In this document: piece by piece, positions 40,988 to 51,500 of the stretch
Layout of the letters: each line of letters opens with the position of its first letter
Position numbering within the stretch: the first letter of the stretch is position 1
Origin: Streptomyces sp. 130
Lineage (GTDB): Bacteria > Actinomycetota > Actinomycetes > Streptomycetales > Streptomycetaceae
Assembly (NCBI RefSeq): GCF_007096885.1
Contig: NZ_VJNO01000002.1
Span: 1 to 64,000, forward strand
Direction: 5' to 3'
Length of the DNA stretch: 64,000 bases
Notes under the pieces: model-generated
Database searches by the model: none
Told to the model about the DNA's origin: nothing
Seen by the model: only the letters and a program-made list of their open reading frames with translations
Translations under genes and position numbers: made by a program

Positions 40988-43743
40988 GTACGCAGTGCCA
41001 GCGCCCCGCGTGCGAGGGCAGTTACGAGGACATGGGCGGCGGTGAGCTGTACTGCGACACCTGCGGTCTGGCGCCGGTCGTCTCCCCGAATGGCATGGTG
41101 AGTTCACCGCCGACCGGGGTGGCGGGCGGCGGCCGGGGCAGCCGGGGCAGCCGGGGGTCCAACAGCTCGTCGGCGCGCAGCAGTTCGCAGCAGTCCTCGT
41201 CGCAGGCGTCCGAGCGGTCCTCGTCGCGTTCCTCGACCTCGCGGCGTTCGGTGTCGGGGCGGCTCTCGCGGTCCCTGTCGCCGGCCGGCCGGACCGGCAC
41301 GCACTCGGTGTCGGTGCGCTCCTCCGCCAAGTCGGCCAACGCCTCGGGCCGCAACCGGCTGGGCGCGGGCCTGGTGCAGGTCCCGGACGTGCCGCGGCCC
41401 GATCCGCGTACCGCCGTCATGGAGAATCCGGAGGTGCCCGAGCGCAAGCGGTTCTGCTCGCGCTCCGACTGCGGGGCGCCGGTGGGCCGGGCCCGGGGCG
41501 ACCGGCCGGGCCGCACCGAGGGGTTCTGCACCAAGTGCGGCCACCCGTACTCCTTCGTGCCGAAGCTGGAGGCGGGCGACGTCGTCCACGGGCAGTACGA
41601 GGTGGCGGGCTGTCTGGCGCACGGCGGGCTCGGCTGGGTCTACCTCGCGGTGGACAAGGCGGTCTCGGACCGCTGGGTGGTGCTCAAGGGCCTGCTCGAC
41701 ACGGGCGACCAGGACGCCATGGCGGCGGCGATCTCGGAGCGGCGGTTCCTCGCGGAGATCGAACACTCCAACATCGTCCGGATCTACAACTTCGTGGAGC
41801 ACCTGGACCAGCGGACCGGTTCGCTCGACGGCTACATCGTCATGGAGTACGTCGGCGGCAAGTCGCTCAAGGAGATCGCCAACGAGCGCCGCACCCCGGC
41901 CGGGAAGCGCGATCCGCTGCCGGTCGAGCAGGCGTGCGCGTTCGGCATCGAGGCCCTGGAGGCGCTGGGCCATCTGCACAGCCGCAACCTGCTGTACTGC
42001 GACTTCAAGGTCGACAACGCGATCCAGACCGAGGACCAGCTGAAGCTGATCGACATGGGCGCGGTCCGCCGGATGGACGACGAGGAGTCGGCGATCTACG
42101 GCACCGTCGGCTACCAGGCGCCCGAGGTCGCGGAGGTGGGCCCGTCGGTCGCCTCCGACCTGTACACGGTGGCCCGCACGCTAGCGGTCCTCACCTTCGA
42201 CTTCCAGGGGTACACGAACGTCTTCGTGGACTCGCTCCCGGACCCGGACAACATCGAGGTGTTCCGGAGCTACGAGTCGTTCTACCGGCTCCTGGTACGC
42301 GCCACCGACCCCGACCCGGCCCGCCGGTTCGCCTCGGCGGCGGAGATGGCCGAGCAGCTGACGGGCGTCCTGCGCGAGGTGGTCTCGCTCCAGACGGGGC
42401 GCCCGCGTCCGGCGCTGTCCACGCTGTTCGGCGCGGAGCTGCGGGTCACGGACACGGAGCTGTTCGCGGACGGGGCGGACGAGGTGTCGCGCCTGGGCGC
42501 GCGGGCCGCCGCCGGGCCCGGGGGCCTCTTCGGCCGGCGCGGGAGCGGGGCCGGCGTCGCGGCGCCCGCCGCCGCGCCGCCGCCCGGGGGCATACCGGGC
42601 GCGCTGCCCGCCGGGCCGCCCCCCGCCGCCCCGCCGGGCGCCGCCCCGGTGCCCTCGGCCGCCCCCCACGCCCGTACGCCGGGCGGCCCGGGCCCCGGCC
42701 CGGGCCCCCGGCCGTACGCGCCCGCCGCGCGCGTCCCCGCTCCGCGCAGCCCGGTCCCCTCCCCCGCCGCCGCCCCGGTGCCGCCGGCCGCCGGGGTGCC
42801 CCGGCTGGCCGGGCTCGACGTGCGGGGGACCTCGCTCGCGCTGCCCGTGCCCCGGGTCGACGCGAGCGACCCGAACGCGGGGTTCCTGGCCGGGGTGATG
42901 GCGTCGGCGCCCGCCGAGCTGATCGCCGCGTTGCAGTCGGTGCCGGCCGCCTCCCTGGAGACCCGGCTGCGCGAGCTGCGCGCGCACCTGGAGATGGACG
43001 ACCTCGCCGCCGCCGCGCAGACCCTGTCCGCGCTGGAGGGGCAGCACGCCGACGACTGGCGCGTCGTCTGGTACCGGGGCCTCACCTCGCTGGTGAGCGG
43101 CGACAAGGAGAACGCCGCGCTGTCGTTCGACGCGGTGTACGACGCGTTTCCCGGGGAGCCCGCGCCGAAGCTGGCCCTCGGCGTCTGCGCGGAGGTCCTC
43201 GGGCAGCTGGACAACGCCGCCGAGTACTACCGGCTGGTGTGGCTGACCGACCCGAGCTTCGTGAGCGCCGCCTTCGGCCTGGCCCGGGTGCAGATCGCGG
43301 CCGGTGACCGGGGGGCGGCGGTCCGGACGCTGGAGTCGGTGCCGGAGGCGTCGATCCACTACACGGCGGCCCGGATCGCCGCCGTCCGGGCCCGGCTGCG
43401 TGAACGGGCCCCGCAGGAGCCGCTGATGGCGGACCTGACGGCCGCTTCGGCCCAGGTGTCGGCGCTGTCGGGGCTGGGGCTCGACGCGGTCCGGCGGGAG
43501 CGCCTCACGACCGAGGTGCTGGGGACGGCGCTCGACTGGGTACTCTCCGGTAGCCCTTCGGGCCCGCAGCCGGCCGGGACGCGCGGCCCGGGGAAGCTGC
43601 TCGGCAGCGAGCTGGACGAGCGCGGACTGCGGTTCGGCCTGGAGCGTGCCTACCGGATGCTCGCCCGGCTCGCGGAGCCCGGGGCCGAGAGGATCGAACT
43701 GGTGGAGCGGGCCAACCGCTTCCGCCCCCGAACGTGGGTGTGA
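40984..43743 (+). CDS. pknG: Serine/threonine protein kinase PknG
   Basis: Soluble Ser/Thr kinase of 919 residues, longer than the 750 of M. tuberculosis PknG. Order: a zinc ribbon (Cys5, Cys10, Cys24, Cys27), a Ser-rich linker, a rubredoxin-like site (Cys158, Cys163, Cys182, Cys185), then the kinase with AHGGLGWVYLA, Lys235 (WVVLKGL), catalytic Asp340 (YCDFKVDN, lacking the Arg of HRD, as in PknG) and Asp357 (DMG). A Pro-rich linker (about 515-625) precedes a TPR C-terminus with FPGEPAPKLALGVCAEVLG. In mycobacteria PknG phosphorylates GarA to control 2-oxoglutarate flux. Confidence 0.95.
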   Translation: MSTQCQRPACEGSYEDMGGGELYCDTCGLAPVVSPNGMVSSPPTGVAGGGRGSRGSRGSNSSSARSSSQQSSSQASERSSSRSSTSRRSVSGRLSRSLSPAGRTGTHSVSVRSSAKSANASGRNRLGAGLVQVPDVPRPDPRTAVMENPEVPERKRFCSRSDCGAPVGRARGDRPGRTEGFCTKCGHPYSFVPKLEAGDVVHGQYEVAGCLAHGGLGWVYLAVDKAVSDRWVVLKGLLDTGDQDAMAAAISERRFLAEIEHSNIVRIYNFVEHLDQRTGSLDGYIVMEYVGGKSLKEIANERRTPAGKRDPLPVEQACAFGIEALEALGHLHSRNLLYCDFKVDNAIQTEDQLKLIDMGAVRRMDDEESAIYGTVGYQAPEVAEVGPSVASDLYTVARTLAVLTFDFQGYTNVFVDSLPDPDNIEVFRSYESFYRLLVRATDPDPARRFASAAEMAEQLTGVLREVVSLQTGRPRPALSTLFGAELRVTDTELFADGADEVSRLGARAAAGPGGLFGRRGSGAGVAAPAAAPPPGGIPGALPAGPPPAAPPGAAPVPSAAPHARTPGGPGPGPGPRPYAPAARVPAPRSPVPSPAAAPVPPAAGVPRLAGLDVRGTSLALPVPRVDASDPNAGFLAGVMASAPAELIAALQSVPAASLETRLRELRAHLEMDDLAAAAQTLSALEGQHADDWRVVWYRGLTSLVSGDKENAALSFDAVYDAFPGEPAPKLALGVCAEVLGQLDNAAEYYRLVWLTDPSFVSAAFGLARVQIAAGDRGAAVRTLESVPEASIHYTAARIAAVRARLRERAPQEPLMADLTAASAQVSALSGLGLDAVRRERLTTEVLGTALDWVLSGSPSGPQPAGTRGPGKLLGSELDERGLRFGLERAYRMLARLAEPGAERIELVERANRFRPRTWV

Positions 43744-43745
43744 AC

Positions 43746-44969
43746 ATGTCGCAGAACGACCAGGAGACGGCCCTGCCGAGGTGCCCGGGCTGCGAGGAGC
43801 CGCTGGAGCGGGGCGACCTGTTCTGCGGTGCCTGCGGGTACGACCTGTCGGCCGTCCCCGAGCCGCCCCGCGACCGCCCGACGGTCGCCATCGGCACCCC
43901 GGGCGCGGCGGCCCCGGCCCCGGCCCCGGCGCCCGGGTTCCGCCACGACGGGCCCGGCGCCTCGGGCGACTTCGAGCTGGCCGCCCCGGGCGCGGCGCCC
44001 GACCCCCGTGCGGTCCCCGGCCCCCCGCCGGCCCCCGCCCCGGCGGCCGGTGCCAAGGTGTGCGTGGCCTGCCGGGCCGGGCGGGTCGACGGCGACGGCT
44101 ACTGCGAGAACTGCGGCCACGCGCAGCCGCGCGAGCGCGACCACATGGAGCAGGAGCTCGGCTCGGTCGCCGCGGTGAGCGACCGGGGGCTGCGCCACCA
44201 CCGCAACGAGGACTCGTTCGCGGTGTCCACGACGGCCCTGCCGGACGGCTCGGCGGCCGTCGTGGCGATCGTCTGCGACGGGGTGTCGTCGGCCAGCCGG
44301 CCCGACGAGGCGTCGGCGGCGGCGGCGAGCGCGGCCAACGAGTCCCTGCTGGAGTCGCTGCCGCGCGGCACGCATCCCCAGCAGGCGATGCACGAGGCGA
44401 TCGTGGCGGCCTCGGAGTCGGTCAACCGGCTGGCCCTGGAGCCCGGGGGCCCGGAGCGCGACGCGCACCGCCACCAGAACTCCCCGGCGTGCACCCTGGT
44501 CGGCGCGGTCATGGCGAGCGGCCTGCTCGTCGTCGGCTGGGTCGGCGACAGCCGCGTGTACTGGGTGCCCGAGGACCGCTCCACCGCGCCCGCCCGGCTC
44601 ACCGAGGACGATTCGTGGGCCGCGCAGATGGTGGCGACCGGCCTGATGAACGAGGCGGAGGCGTACGCGGACGAGCGCGCCCACGCCATCACGGGCTGGC
44701 TCGGCGCCGACGCGTACGAACTGGAGCCGCACACGGCCTCGTTCAAGCCGGACCGGCCGGGGATCGTGGTGGTCTGCACGGACGGCCTGTGGAACTACGC
44801 GGAGTCCGCCGCCGAGATGGCCGCCGCGGTGCCCGCGGACGCCTACGCCCGCCCGCTGCACGGCGCCCAGGTCCTGGTCGGCCACGCCCTGGACGGCGGC
44901 GGCCACGACAACGTAACAGTGGCGCTGCTCCCGTTCGCCGTGTCACCGCAAGGGGCAGGCTCCGCCTGA
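43746..44969 (+). CDS. PP2C-family Ser/Thr phosphatase with N-terminal zinc ribbons
   Basis: Metal-dependent protein phosphatase, the likely antagonist of PknG. The 407-residue product begins with two CxxC pairs (CPGCEEPLERGDLFCGACG), a Pro/Ala linker, and another (CVACRAGRVDGDGYCENCG). The PP2C core has RNEDSF (Glu155, Asp156), VCDGVSS (Asp178), GWVGDSRVYW, CTDGLWN and GGHDNVTV (Asp388), so all metal ligands are present. No membrane segment. Start ATG at 43746 is used; GTG at 43740 overlaps the pknG stop (GTGA) and GTG at 43734 is also in frame. Tight linkage implies co-expression. Confidence 0.92.
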   Translation: MSQNDQETALPRCPGCEEPLERGDLFCGACGYDLSAVPEPPRDRPTVAIGTPGAAAPAPAPAPGFRHDGPGASGDFELAAPGAAPDPRAVPGPPPAPAPAAGAKVCVACRAGRVDGDGYCENCGHAQPRERDHMEQELGSVAAVSDRGLRHHRNEDSFAVSTTALPDGSAAVVAIVCDGVSSASRPDEASAAAASAANESLLESLPRGTHPQQAMHEAIVAASESVNRLALEPGGPERDAHRHQNSPACTLVGAVMASGLLVVGWVGDSRVYWVPEDRSTAPARLTEDDSWAAQMVATGLMNEAEAYADERAHAITGWLGADAYELEPHTASFKPDRPGIVVVCTDGLWNYAESAAEMAAAVPADAYARPLHGAQVLVGHALDGGGHDNVTVALLPFAVSPQGAGSA

Positions 44970-45053
44970 CGCACGGGCGGTTTTCCGTCCTCCTACGCCT
45001 TTGTCCGTACCTCTGGCTTCATCCGAGACGTGGAGCCTCAAGGAGCCGATCAG

Positions 45054-46391
45054 ATGGCCAACTTCTCCAAGTCGAACGTGCCGCAGTTCTCCGTCGAGGT
45101 GTACCAGAACGAGTTCCTGCCCGAGGGCGGGCGGGAGGTCAACGGCATCATCACGGTCACCTCGACCGGGGGCGGCACCACCGGGGGCGTACCGCTGCCG
45201 GGGACGCCGGTGCGGGCCGCCGGCGCCGCGGTGGTGATCATGGTGGACTGCTCGGGTTCGATGGACTACCCGCCGACCAAGATGCGCAACGCCCGCGACG
45301 CGACGGCGGCGGCCGTGGACACCCTGCGCGACGGCACCTCGTTCGCCGTGGTCGCCGGGACGCACGTGGCCAAGGAGGTCTATCCCGGCAACGGCCGGCT
45401 CGCGGTCGCCGACGCGCGGACCCGGGCCGAGGCCAAGCAGGCCCTGCGCCGGCTGAGCGCGGGCGGCGGTACGGCGATCGGGACCTGGCTGCGGCTGGCG
45501 GACCGGCTGCTGGGCGCGGCGGACGTGGACATCCGGCACGGCATCCTGCTCACCGACGGGCGCAACGAGCACGAGTCGCCCGAGGACCTGCGCGCGGCGC
45601 TCGACGCCTGCGCGGGCCGGTTCACCTGTGACGCCCGCGGGGTCGGCACCGACTGGGAGGTGAAAGAAGTCACAGCCATCGCCTCCGCCCTCCTGGGCAC
45701 CGCCGACATCGTCGCCGACCCGGCCGGACTGGCGGCGGACTTCACGCGGATGATGGAGAACGCCATGGGCAAGGAGGTCGCGGACGTGGCGCTGCGGCTG
45801 TGGACCCCGGTCGGCGTGGAGATCCAGTTCGTGAAGCAGGTGGCGCCGACGGTCGCCGACCTGACCGGCCGCCGCACCGAGGCGGGCCCCCGCGCCGGGG
45901 ACTACCCGACCGGTTCCTGGGGCGACGAGTCCCGCGACTACCACGTGTGCGTCCGGGTGCCGGAGGCCGGCATCGGGCAGGAGATGCTGGCCGCCCGGGT
46001 CTCGCTGATCCTTCCCGACCCGTCGGGCGGGGCCCCGCAGACCCTCTCGCAGGGGCTGGTACGGGCGGTGTGGACGGACGACATGGTGGCCTCGACCTCC
46101 ATCAATCCGCAGGTCGCGCACTACACGGGCCAGGCCGAACTGGCACAAGTCATCCAGCAGGGACTCGATGCCCGCAAGTCGGGAGACTTCGACGGAGCCA
46201 CGGCCAAACTCGGCCGGGCGGTGCAGCTGGCGTCGGCGTCCGGGAACGAGGACACTGCGAAACTGCTTTCGAAGGTGGTAGACGTCGTCGATGCGGCGAC
46301 GGGTACTGTGCGACTGAAGGCGAAGGTCGCGGAAGCGGACGAGATGACTCTCGAAACACGCTCCACGAAGACGGTTCGCGTAAAGAAATAA
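45054..46391 (+). CDS. VWA-domain protein of the pknG cluster
   Basis: Cytoplasmic von Willebrand factor A protein of 445 residues. The MIDAS motif is Asp65-x-Ser67-x-Ser69 (VVIMVDCSGSMDYPP), with the distal Thr in GGGTAIGTWL and Asp in GILLTDGRNEH, so metal binding is intact. A beta-rich N-terminal part (NVPQFSVEVYQNEFLPEGGREV) precedes it and a helical tail follows (ARKSGDFDGATAKLGRAVQLA, TPR-like). ATG is 8 nt after AGGAG. It follows the phosphatase gene by 84 bp. Role is unknown; VWA proteins often assemble complexes. Confidence 0.88.
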   Translation: MANFSKSNVPQFSVEVYQNEFLPEGGREVNGIITVTSTGGGTTGGVPLPGTPVRAAGAAVVIMVDCSGSMDYPPTKMRNARDATAAAVDTLRDGTSFAVVAGTHVAKEVYPGNGRLAVADARTRAEAKQALRRLSAGGGTAIGTWLRLADRLLGAADVDIRHGILLTDGRNEHESPEDLRAALDACAGRFTCDARGVGTDWEVKEVTAIASALLGTADIVADPAGLAADFTRMMENAMGKEVADVALRLWTPVGVEIQFVKQVAPTVADLTGRRTEAGPRAGDYPTGSWGDESRDYHVCVRVPEAGIGQEMLAARVSLILPDPSGGAPQTLSQGLVRAVWTDDMVASTSINPQVAHYTGQAELAQVIQQGLDARKSGDFDGATAKLGRAVQLASASGNEDTAKLLSKVVDVVDAATGTVRLKAKVAEADEMTLETRSTKTVRVKK

Positions 46392-46411
46392 CCACATATC
46401 CGCAACGAGCA

Positions 46412-46443
46412 GCCGCCCGCCGGTTACAGGTCCGCCGGGCGGC
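46412..46443 (+). terminator. Hairpin between VWA and FHA genes
   Basis: A 12-bp inverted repeat with two mismatches (GCCGCCCGCCGG / CCGCCGGGCGGC) and an 8-nt loop lies 20 bp after the VWA stop; it may attenuate read-through into the FHA gene. Confidence 0.4.
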
Positions 46444-46498
46444 GGAGCACGCCACATGACGGCCTGCGGGCCGGAGAAGGAGAGGGGGAAGCGCCGAC

Positions 46499-47860
46499 AT
46501 GCCGACCTGCCCGAACGGACACCAGTCGGGTTCCGAGGACTGGTGCGAGGTCTGCGGCCACCGCATGACCGGGGCGGGCGCGCCTGCGGGTGCGGTTCCC
46601 CCGCCGCCTCCCCCGCCGCCCGCCCACGGTTACGGATACCCCCGGCCGCACGACCCGGACGCGACCGCCCAGGCCGAGCTGTGCCCGCAGTGCCGCACGC
46701 CGCGTGAGGCGATGGCGCCGTTCTGCGAGGAGTGCCGCTGGAACTTCCTCACGAACACGGCGACGTCCTACACCCCGCTGGCGCCCCGGCACAACATCCC
46801 GGGCGACCCCGGCCCCGCCGGCAACCGGCCGCCGGGCTTCCCGGCGCAGCAGCCGCCCGGTCCGCCGCAGTCGCGTGACCCCTTCGACTACCAGGGCTCC
46901 CGCCCCTCGCAGATGAACCGGTCCGCCGAGCCCCTGTCCACGGGCCCGGGCCAGTCCGGACACCAGGGCGCCCCGGGCCAGCCGCCGTTCGGCCAGGGCC
47001 CGCAGGGCGGCCCGCCGCCGTTCGGCCAGGGCGGCCCCGGTCCGCAGGGCCCCGGCCCCGGTCCGCAGGGCCGGCCGGGTCCGCCGCCCCCGCCTCCGTA
47101 CCAGCAGGGTCCGCAGGGTGGCCCGCAGGGCGCGCCGCCGCCGTTCCAGCAGCAGGGCGCGCCGCCCGCCTTCCAGCAGCAGACGGCGCCGCCGCCGGCC
47201 CCGCCGCGCACCGACGGCGACGACTGGCTGCTCTCCCCGCCCTCGCAGCCCGCGCCCCCGCCGGGCCCGGGCCCGCAGCCGCCGTTCCCGGGTCAGCAGG
47301 GACCGGGTCAGCAGGGACCGGGCCCTCAGCACGGCGGCCCCGGCCCGCAGCACGGCGGCCCCGGCCCGCAGGGCCCCGGCCCGCAGGGCCCCGGCCCGCA
47401 GCACGGCGGCCCCGGTCCGCAGCACGGTCCCGGCCCCGGCCGGCCCCCGCTGTCCGACAACTGGACCGCGTTCATCGCGCCCGACCGTGAGTACTTCCTC
47501 GCGATGATGCAGCGCAGCGGCCCCGAGGCGACCGGGCTCAACCTGCCCGCGTACTCCCCGGAGCAGCAGCTCGCGCTCACCGGCGGGCAGATCACGATCG
47601 GCCGCCGCCGGCACAGCACGGGCGAGTCCCCGGACATCGACCTGTCGGTGCCGCCGGAGGACCCGGGCGTCTCCCACCAGCACGCCGTGCTGGTGCAGCA
47701 GCCGGACGGCGGCTGGGCCGTGGTCGACCAGAACTCCACCAACGGGACGACGGTCAACGGCTCCGATGAGCCGATCCAGCCCTACGTCCCCGTCCCGCTG
47801 CAGGACGGCGACCGGGTGCACGTCGGCGCGTGGACGACGATCACGGTCCGCCGGGACTGA
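46499..47860 (+). CDS. FHA-domain protein with N-terminal zinc ribbons and Pro/Gly/Gln repeats
   Basis: Phosphothreonine-binding protein of 453 residues. Two zinc-ribbon units lie at the N-terminus ([17 protein letters not shown] and [20 protein letters not shown]). A long low-complexity region (about residues 90-320) is rich in Pro, Gly and Gln with GPGPQHG repeats. The FHA domain occupies about residues 360-453: [27 protein letters not shown] and [10 protein letters not shown]. Sits at the end of the pknG cluster; it may bind PknG-phosphorylated partners, as GarA does, though GarA itself is shorter and lacks the ribbons. Role is inferred. Confidence 0.9.
   Translation: MPTCPNGHQSGSEDWCEVCGHRMTGAGAPAGAVPPPPPPPPAHGYGYPRPHDPDATAQAELCPQCRTPREAMAPFCEECRWNFLTNTATSYTPLAPRHNIPGDPGPAGNRPPGFPAQQPPGPPQSRDPFDYQGSRPSQMNRSAEPLSTGPGQSGHQGAPGQPPFGQGPQGGPPPFGQGGPGPQGPGPGPQGRPGPPPPPPYQQGPQGGPQGAPPPFQQQGAPPAFQQQTAPPPAPPRTDGDDWLLSPPSQPAPPPGPGPQPPFPGQQGPGQQGPGPQHGGPGPQHGGPGPQGPGPQGPGPQHGGPGPQHGPGPGRPPLSDNWTAFIAPDREYFLAMMQRSGPEATGLNLPAYSPEQQLALTGGQITIGRRRHSTGESPDIDLSVPPEDPGVSHQHAVLVQQPDGGWAVVDQNSTNGTTVNGSDEPIQPYVPVPLQDGDRVHVGAWTTITVRRD
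47291..47440 (+). repeat. Short imperfect tandem repeats inside the FHA gene
   Basis: Reiterated GGCCCCGGCCCGCAGCACGG-type units of 12 to 18 bp encode [12 protein letters not shown] repeats in the linker of the FHA protein. Repeat number is expected to vary between strains. Confidence 0.75.
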
Positions 47861-47946
47861 TCAACGGTGCGCGGCGGAGCGGCCGGTGCGGAGGGAAGCC
47901 CCTCACCGGCCGCTCCGCCGTGCCGCACGTCTGCGACCATGGACGG

Positions 47947-48351
47947 GTGACTGAGATTCCGCGCGACACGGTGCAGGAGCCGACCTTCTACGAGCAGGTC
48001 GGCGGCGAGGAGACCTTCAGGCGCCTGGTCCACCGCTTCTACCAGGGCGTCGCCGAGGACCCGCTGCTGCGGCCGATGTACCCGGAGGAGGACCTCGGGC
48101 CGGCCGAGGAGCGGTTCGCGCTGTTCCTCATGCAGTACTGGGGCGGGCCGCGCACCTACAGCGACCGGCGCGGGCACCCCCGGCTGCGGATGCGGCACGC
48201 GCCGTTCCGGGTGGACCGCGCCGCGCACGACGCCTGGCTGAGCCACATGCGCGTGGCGCTGGACGAGCTGGGCCTCGCCCCGGAGCACGAGCGGCAGCTG
48301 TGGGACTACCTCACCTACGCCGCGGCCTCCATGGTGAACACCGACGGCTGA
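47947..48351 (+). CDS. glbO: Truncated hemoglobin, group II (trHbO)
   Basis: Haem protein of 134 residues binding O2/NO or peroxide, cytoplasmic. TrHb2 features: [22 protein letters not shown] (B helix Tyr in HRFYQG), [25 protein letters not shown], and the proximal His84 in RMRHAPFRV. It starts at GTG just after a GGACGG; the in-frame extension from the upstream gene tail is not conserved. It is read after the FHA gene but lies outside its likely function. Confidence 0.93.
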   Translation: MTEIPRDTVQEPTFYEQVGGEETFRRLVHRFYQGVAEDPLLRPMYPEEDLGPAEERFALFLMQYWGGPRTYSDRRGHPRLRMRHAPFRVDRAAHDAWLSHMRVALDELGLAPEHERQLWDYLTYAAASMVNTDG

Positions 48352-48525
48352 CCACCGGTCACGGATCGCCCACATGCGTGCGGAATCCGGTGTTCCAGGG
48401 CCGGATACCGGTCACGAATGCATCAAGTTGTACCCGTAAGCGGTTTCCACGGACACAGCCGTCTGAAAGCATCCTGAGCGACGCCGGGGGGCGGGCGCGC
48501 GGTGAGTGGTGACTAGGGGGGCCAG

Positions 48526-51500
48526 GTGACGGGGTTCGTCTTTCTGCGGGTGAGGGCGCACCGGCTCCTCCTCGCGGCGGCCTTGCTGGCCGTACTCCTG
48601 ACCACCTCGGTCCTGGCCGCGCTCACCGCGTTCTCCGGTTCCGTCGGCGACGCCGCGCTGCGCCACACGCTCACCCACCGCTCCGCCGTCCCCGCCTCCC
48701 TGGTGGTCTCCGCCCGGCTGGAACCGGACGAGCGGGAAGCGGCCGACGCGGCGGCGCGCGAGGCCGCCCGGGAGACCTTCGACGGGCTGCCGGTGACCGT
48801 ACGGAAGCTGGAGGCGTCCGGACCCTACGCGCTGCCGCGCAGCCTCCAGGACCCGGCCGCCCGGCGCGGTGACCCCGACCTCGCCCACTTCGCCTCGCTG
48901 GACCGCAGCCGCGTCCGCCTCACCGCCGGCCGCATGCCCGCCGCCGGGGCGGGGAAGAGCGACGCCCCCGTCGAGGTGGCCCTGCCCGCGTCCGCCGCCG
49001 AGGCGCTGTCGCTGAAGCCCGGCGCCCGGCTGAAGCTCACCGACCGGCTGGGCGGCGAGCCGGTGGACGTCGTGATCACCGGGCTCTACAAGGCGGCCGA
49101 CCAGGCCGATCCGTACTGGCAGCTGGACGCGCTCGGCGGGCGTGGCGTCCGCAAGGTCGTCTTCACCACGTACGGTCCCCTGCTCACCGACCCGGCCGTG
49201 CTCGGCTCGGGCCGGACGAGCTCGGACGAGGTGTCCTGGCTGGCGTCCGCCGATTTCCGCTCGGTCACCACGGACCGGATGGCGGCGCTGCACGACGCGG
49301 CGGTCTCCGGCCCGAAGAAGCTGCTGGCCGGCCCCGGGTTCGAGGACGGCGGCACCGCGCGGACCTCGCTGCCCACCGTCCTCGAAGAGATCGACCGCGC
49401 CCTGCTGGTCTCCCGCTCGACGCTCACCATCGTGGCGGTGCAGCTGGTCCTGCTCGCCGGATACGCCCTGCTCCTCGTGGCCCGGCTGCTCAGCAGCGAG
49501 CGCGCGGGCGAGACCGAACTGCTGCGGGCGCGCGGCGGTTCCCGGGCCCGGATCACCTGGCTCGCGTCCGTCGAGGCCCTGCTGCTCGCGCTGCCCGCGG
49601 CCGTCGTCGCGCCGCTGCTGTCCGGTCCGCTGACCCGGCTCCTGGCGGACCGCGGCGAGCTCTCCCGCATCGGGCTCCGCCTGGACACCGGCGTCACCGG
49701 CCAGGTGTGGCTGGTCGCCGCCGTCACCGCGCTGGCCTGCGCGCTCGCCGTCGTGGCGCCAGCCCTGGCCGCCGGCGGCGGGGGCCGGCGCACCACGCGT
49801 TCCGCCGCGCTGCCGGGACCGGTGCGGGCGGGCGCCGACCTCGCGCTGCTGCTCGTCGCGGCGGTGGCCTACTGGCAGCTGGACCGGCAGACGAAGGGCT
49901 CGGGGGGCGGCGCGCTGAGCGGGGACCGCTCCGGCGGGCTCGGGATCGACCCGCTGCTGGTGGCCGCGCCCGCGCTGGGCCTGCTCGCCGGCACCGTACT
50001 GACGCTGCGTCTGCTGCCGCCCGCCGCCAGGCTCGCGGAGCGGCGCGCCTCCGGCGGGCGGGGGCTGACGACCGCGCTGGCGGGCTGGCAGTTCAGCCGC
50101 CGGCCGCTGCGGGGCGCCGGGCCCGTGCTGCTGCTGGTCCTGTCCGTGGCGATGGGCATGCTGGCGATCGGGCAGAGCGCGTCGTGGAACCGCTCGCAGA
50201 GCGACCAGGCCGACTTCCGCTCGGGCGCCTCGGTCCGCATGACCGCCGGCGCCGGCGCGGACCCGGCGAAGGCCCCGGCGTACGGCGAACTGCCGGGCGT
50301 CCGCGAGGCGGCGCCCGCCTTCCGGACGACCGTGGAGCTCTCCGGCGAGCGCACGGCCGAGGTCCTGGCCCTGGACACCGCGCACGCCGACGAGCGGATG
50401 CTGATGCGCGACGACCTCGGCAACGGCCCGGTGGCGGGGCTCTTCGACACGCTGACCCCGCCGAAGGCCGCCCGCGCCGGACTGCCGCTGCCGGAGCACA
50501 GCACCCGTCTCCGCTTCGACGTACGGATATCCGCCGACGACGCCCCCGGCAAGGTCTCGCCGTCCGGCATGACCCCCCGGGTCTCCGTCCTCCTGGAGGA
50601 CCGCTACGGCCTGCCCTACCAGGTCGCCGCCGGGTCCGTCCCGGTCGACGGGAAGGCGCATCCGGTCTCCGTCGCCGTATCGGCCGCCGGCGGGTTCGCC
50701 CTCACCGGGATCGAGCTGAGCGGCAAGCAGCCCGTGGACCGGGCGGAGTCGCACCGGCTGGCCGTGAGCGCGCTGCGGACCACCGCCGCCGACGGCACCG
50801 AGCGTCCCGTCCCGGTCCCCGACGGCTTCCGCTGGCAGGGCGAGAGGACCGAGGACTCCCTCCTCGACGAGCCGGAGCCGGGCGCGCCGCTCACCCCCGC
50901 CGCGTCGGCCACCACCCCCCTCTCCGTCGGTTACTCCACCGGATCGGTCACCGCCGAGGACGCGGACGCGGCCCCCTCGGTCGCCGTGCGGGTCACCGCG
51001 GCCCGGCCCGGGACACCGGTCCTGAACGCCGTCGCCACGGACGCGTACCTCGAGGCGACCGGTGCCGGACCGGGCCAGAAGACCGATGTGACCCTGGCGG
51101 GCGAGACGGTCCGGGTGAAGATCACCCGCACCGTGCACCGGCTGCCCACCACCGGCCCCGGCTCGGGCTCCTCCACGGCGTCGGCCGAGTCCCAGCGGGC
51201 CAGGGACGGCGGGGCGCTCCTGCTGGACCTGCGCTCCCTGGGCGAGGTCTTCGCCGCCCGCCCGACCGCCCGGCTGACCGCCACGGAGTGGTGGCTGAGC
51301 ACCGAGCCCGGCCGGACGGCCCAGGTGGCCGCGGCGCTGCGCGCGCTGCCGGACACCGACCCCGGCCAGGTGCGGGTGCGCGACGAGATCGCCGACGAGC
51401 TGGTCACCGACCCGCTGGGCGCCGGCCCGCAGTCCGCGCTCCTCGCGGTCGCCGTGATCGCCGCCGCGCTGGCCGCGGTCGGCTTCGCGGTGACCGCGGT

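Noticed and set aside
40984..47860. Type VII secretion locus, suggested by FHA and VWA proteins
   Set aside because: No EccC ATPase, WxG proteins or mycosin is present; the neighbours are PknG, GlnX and GlnH.
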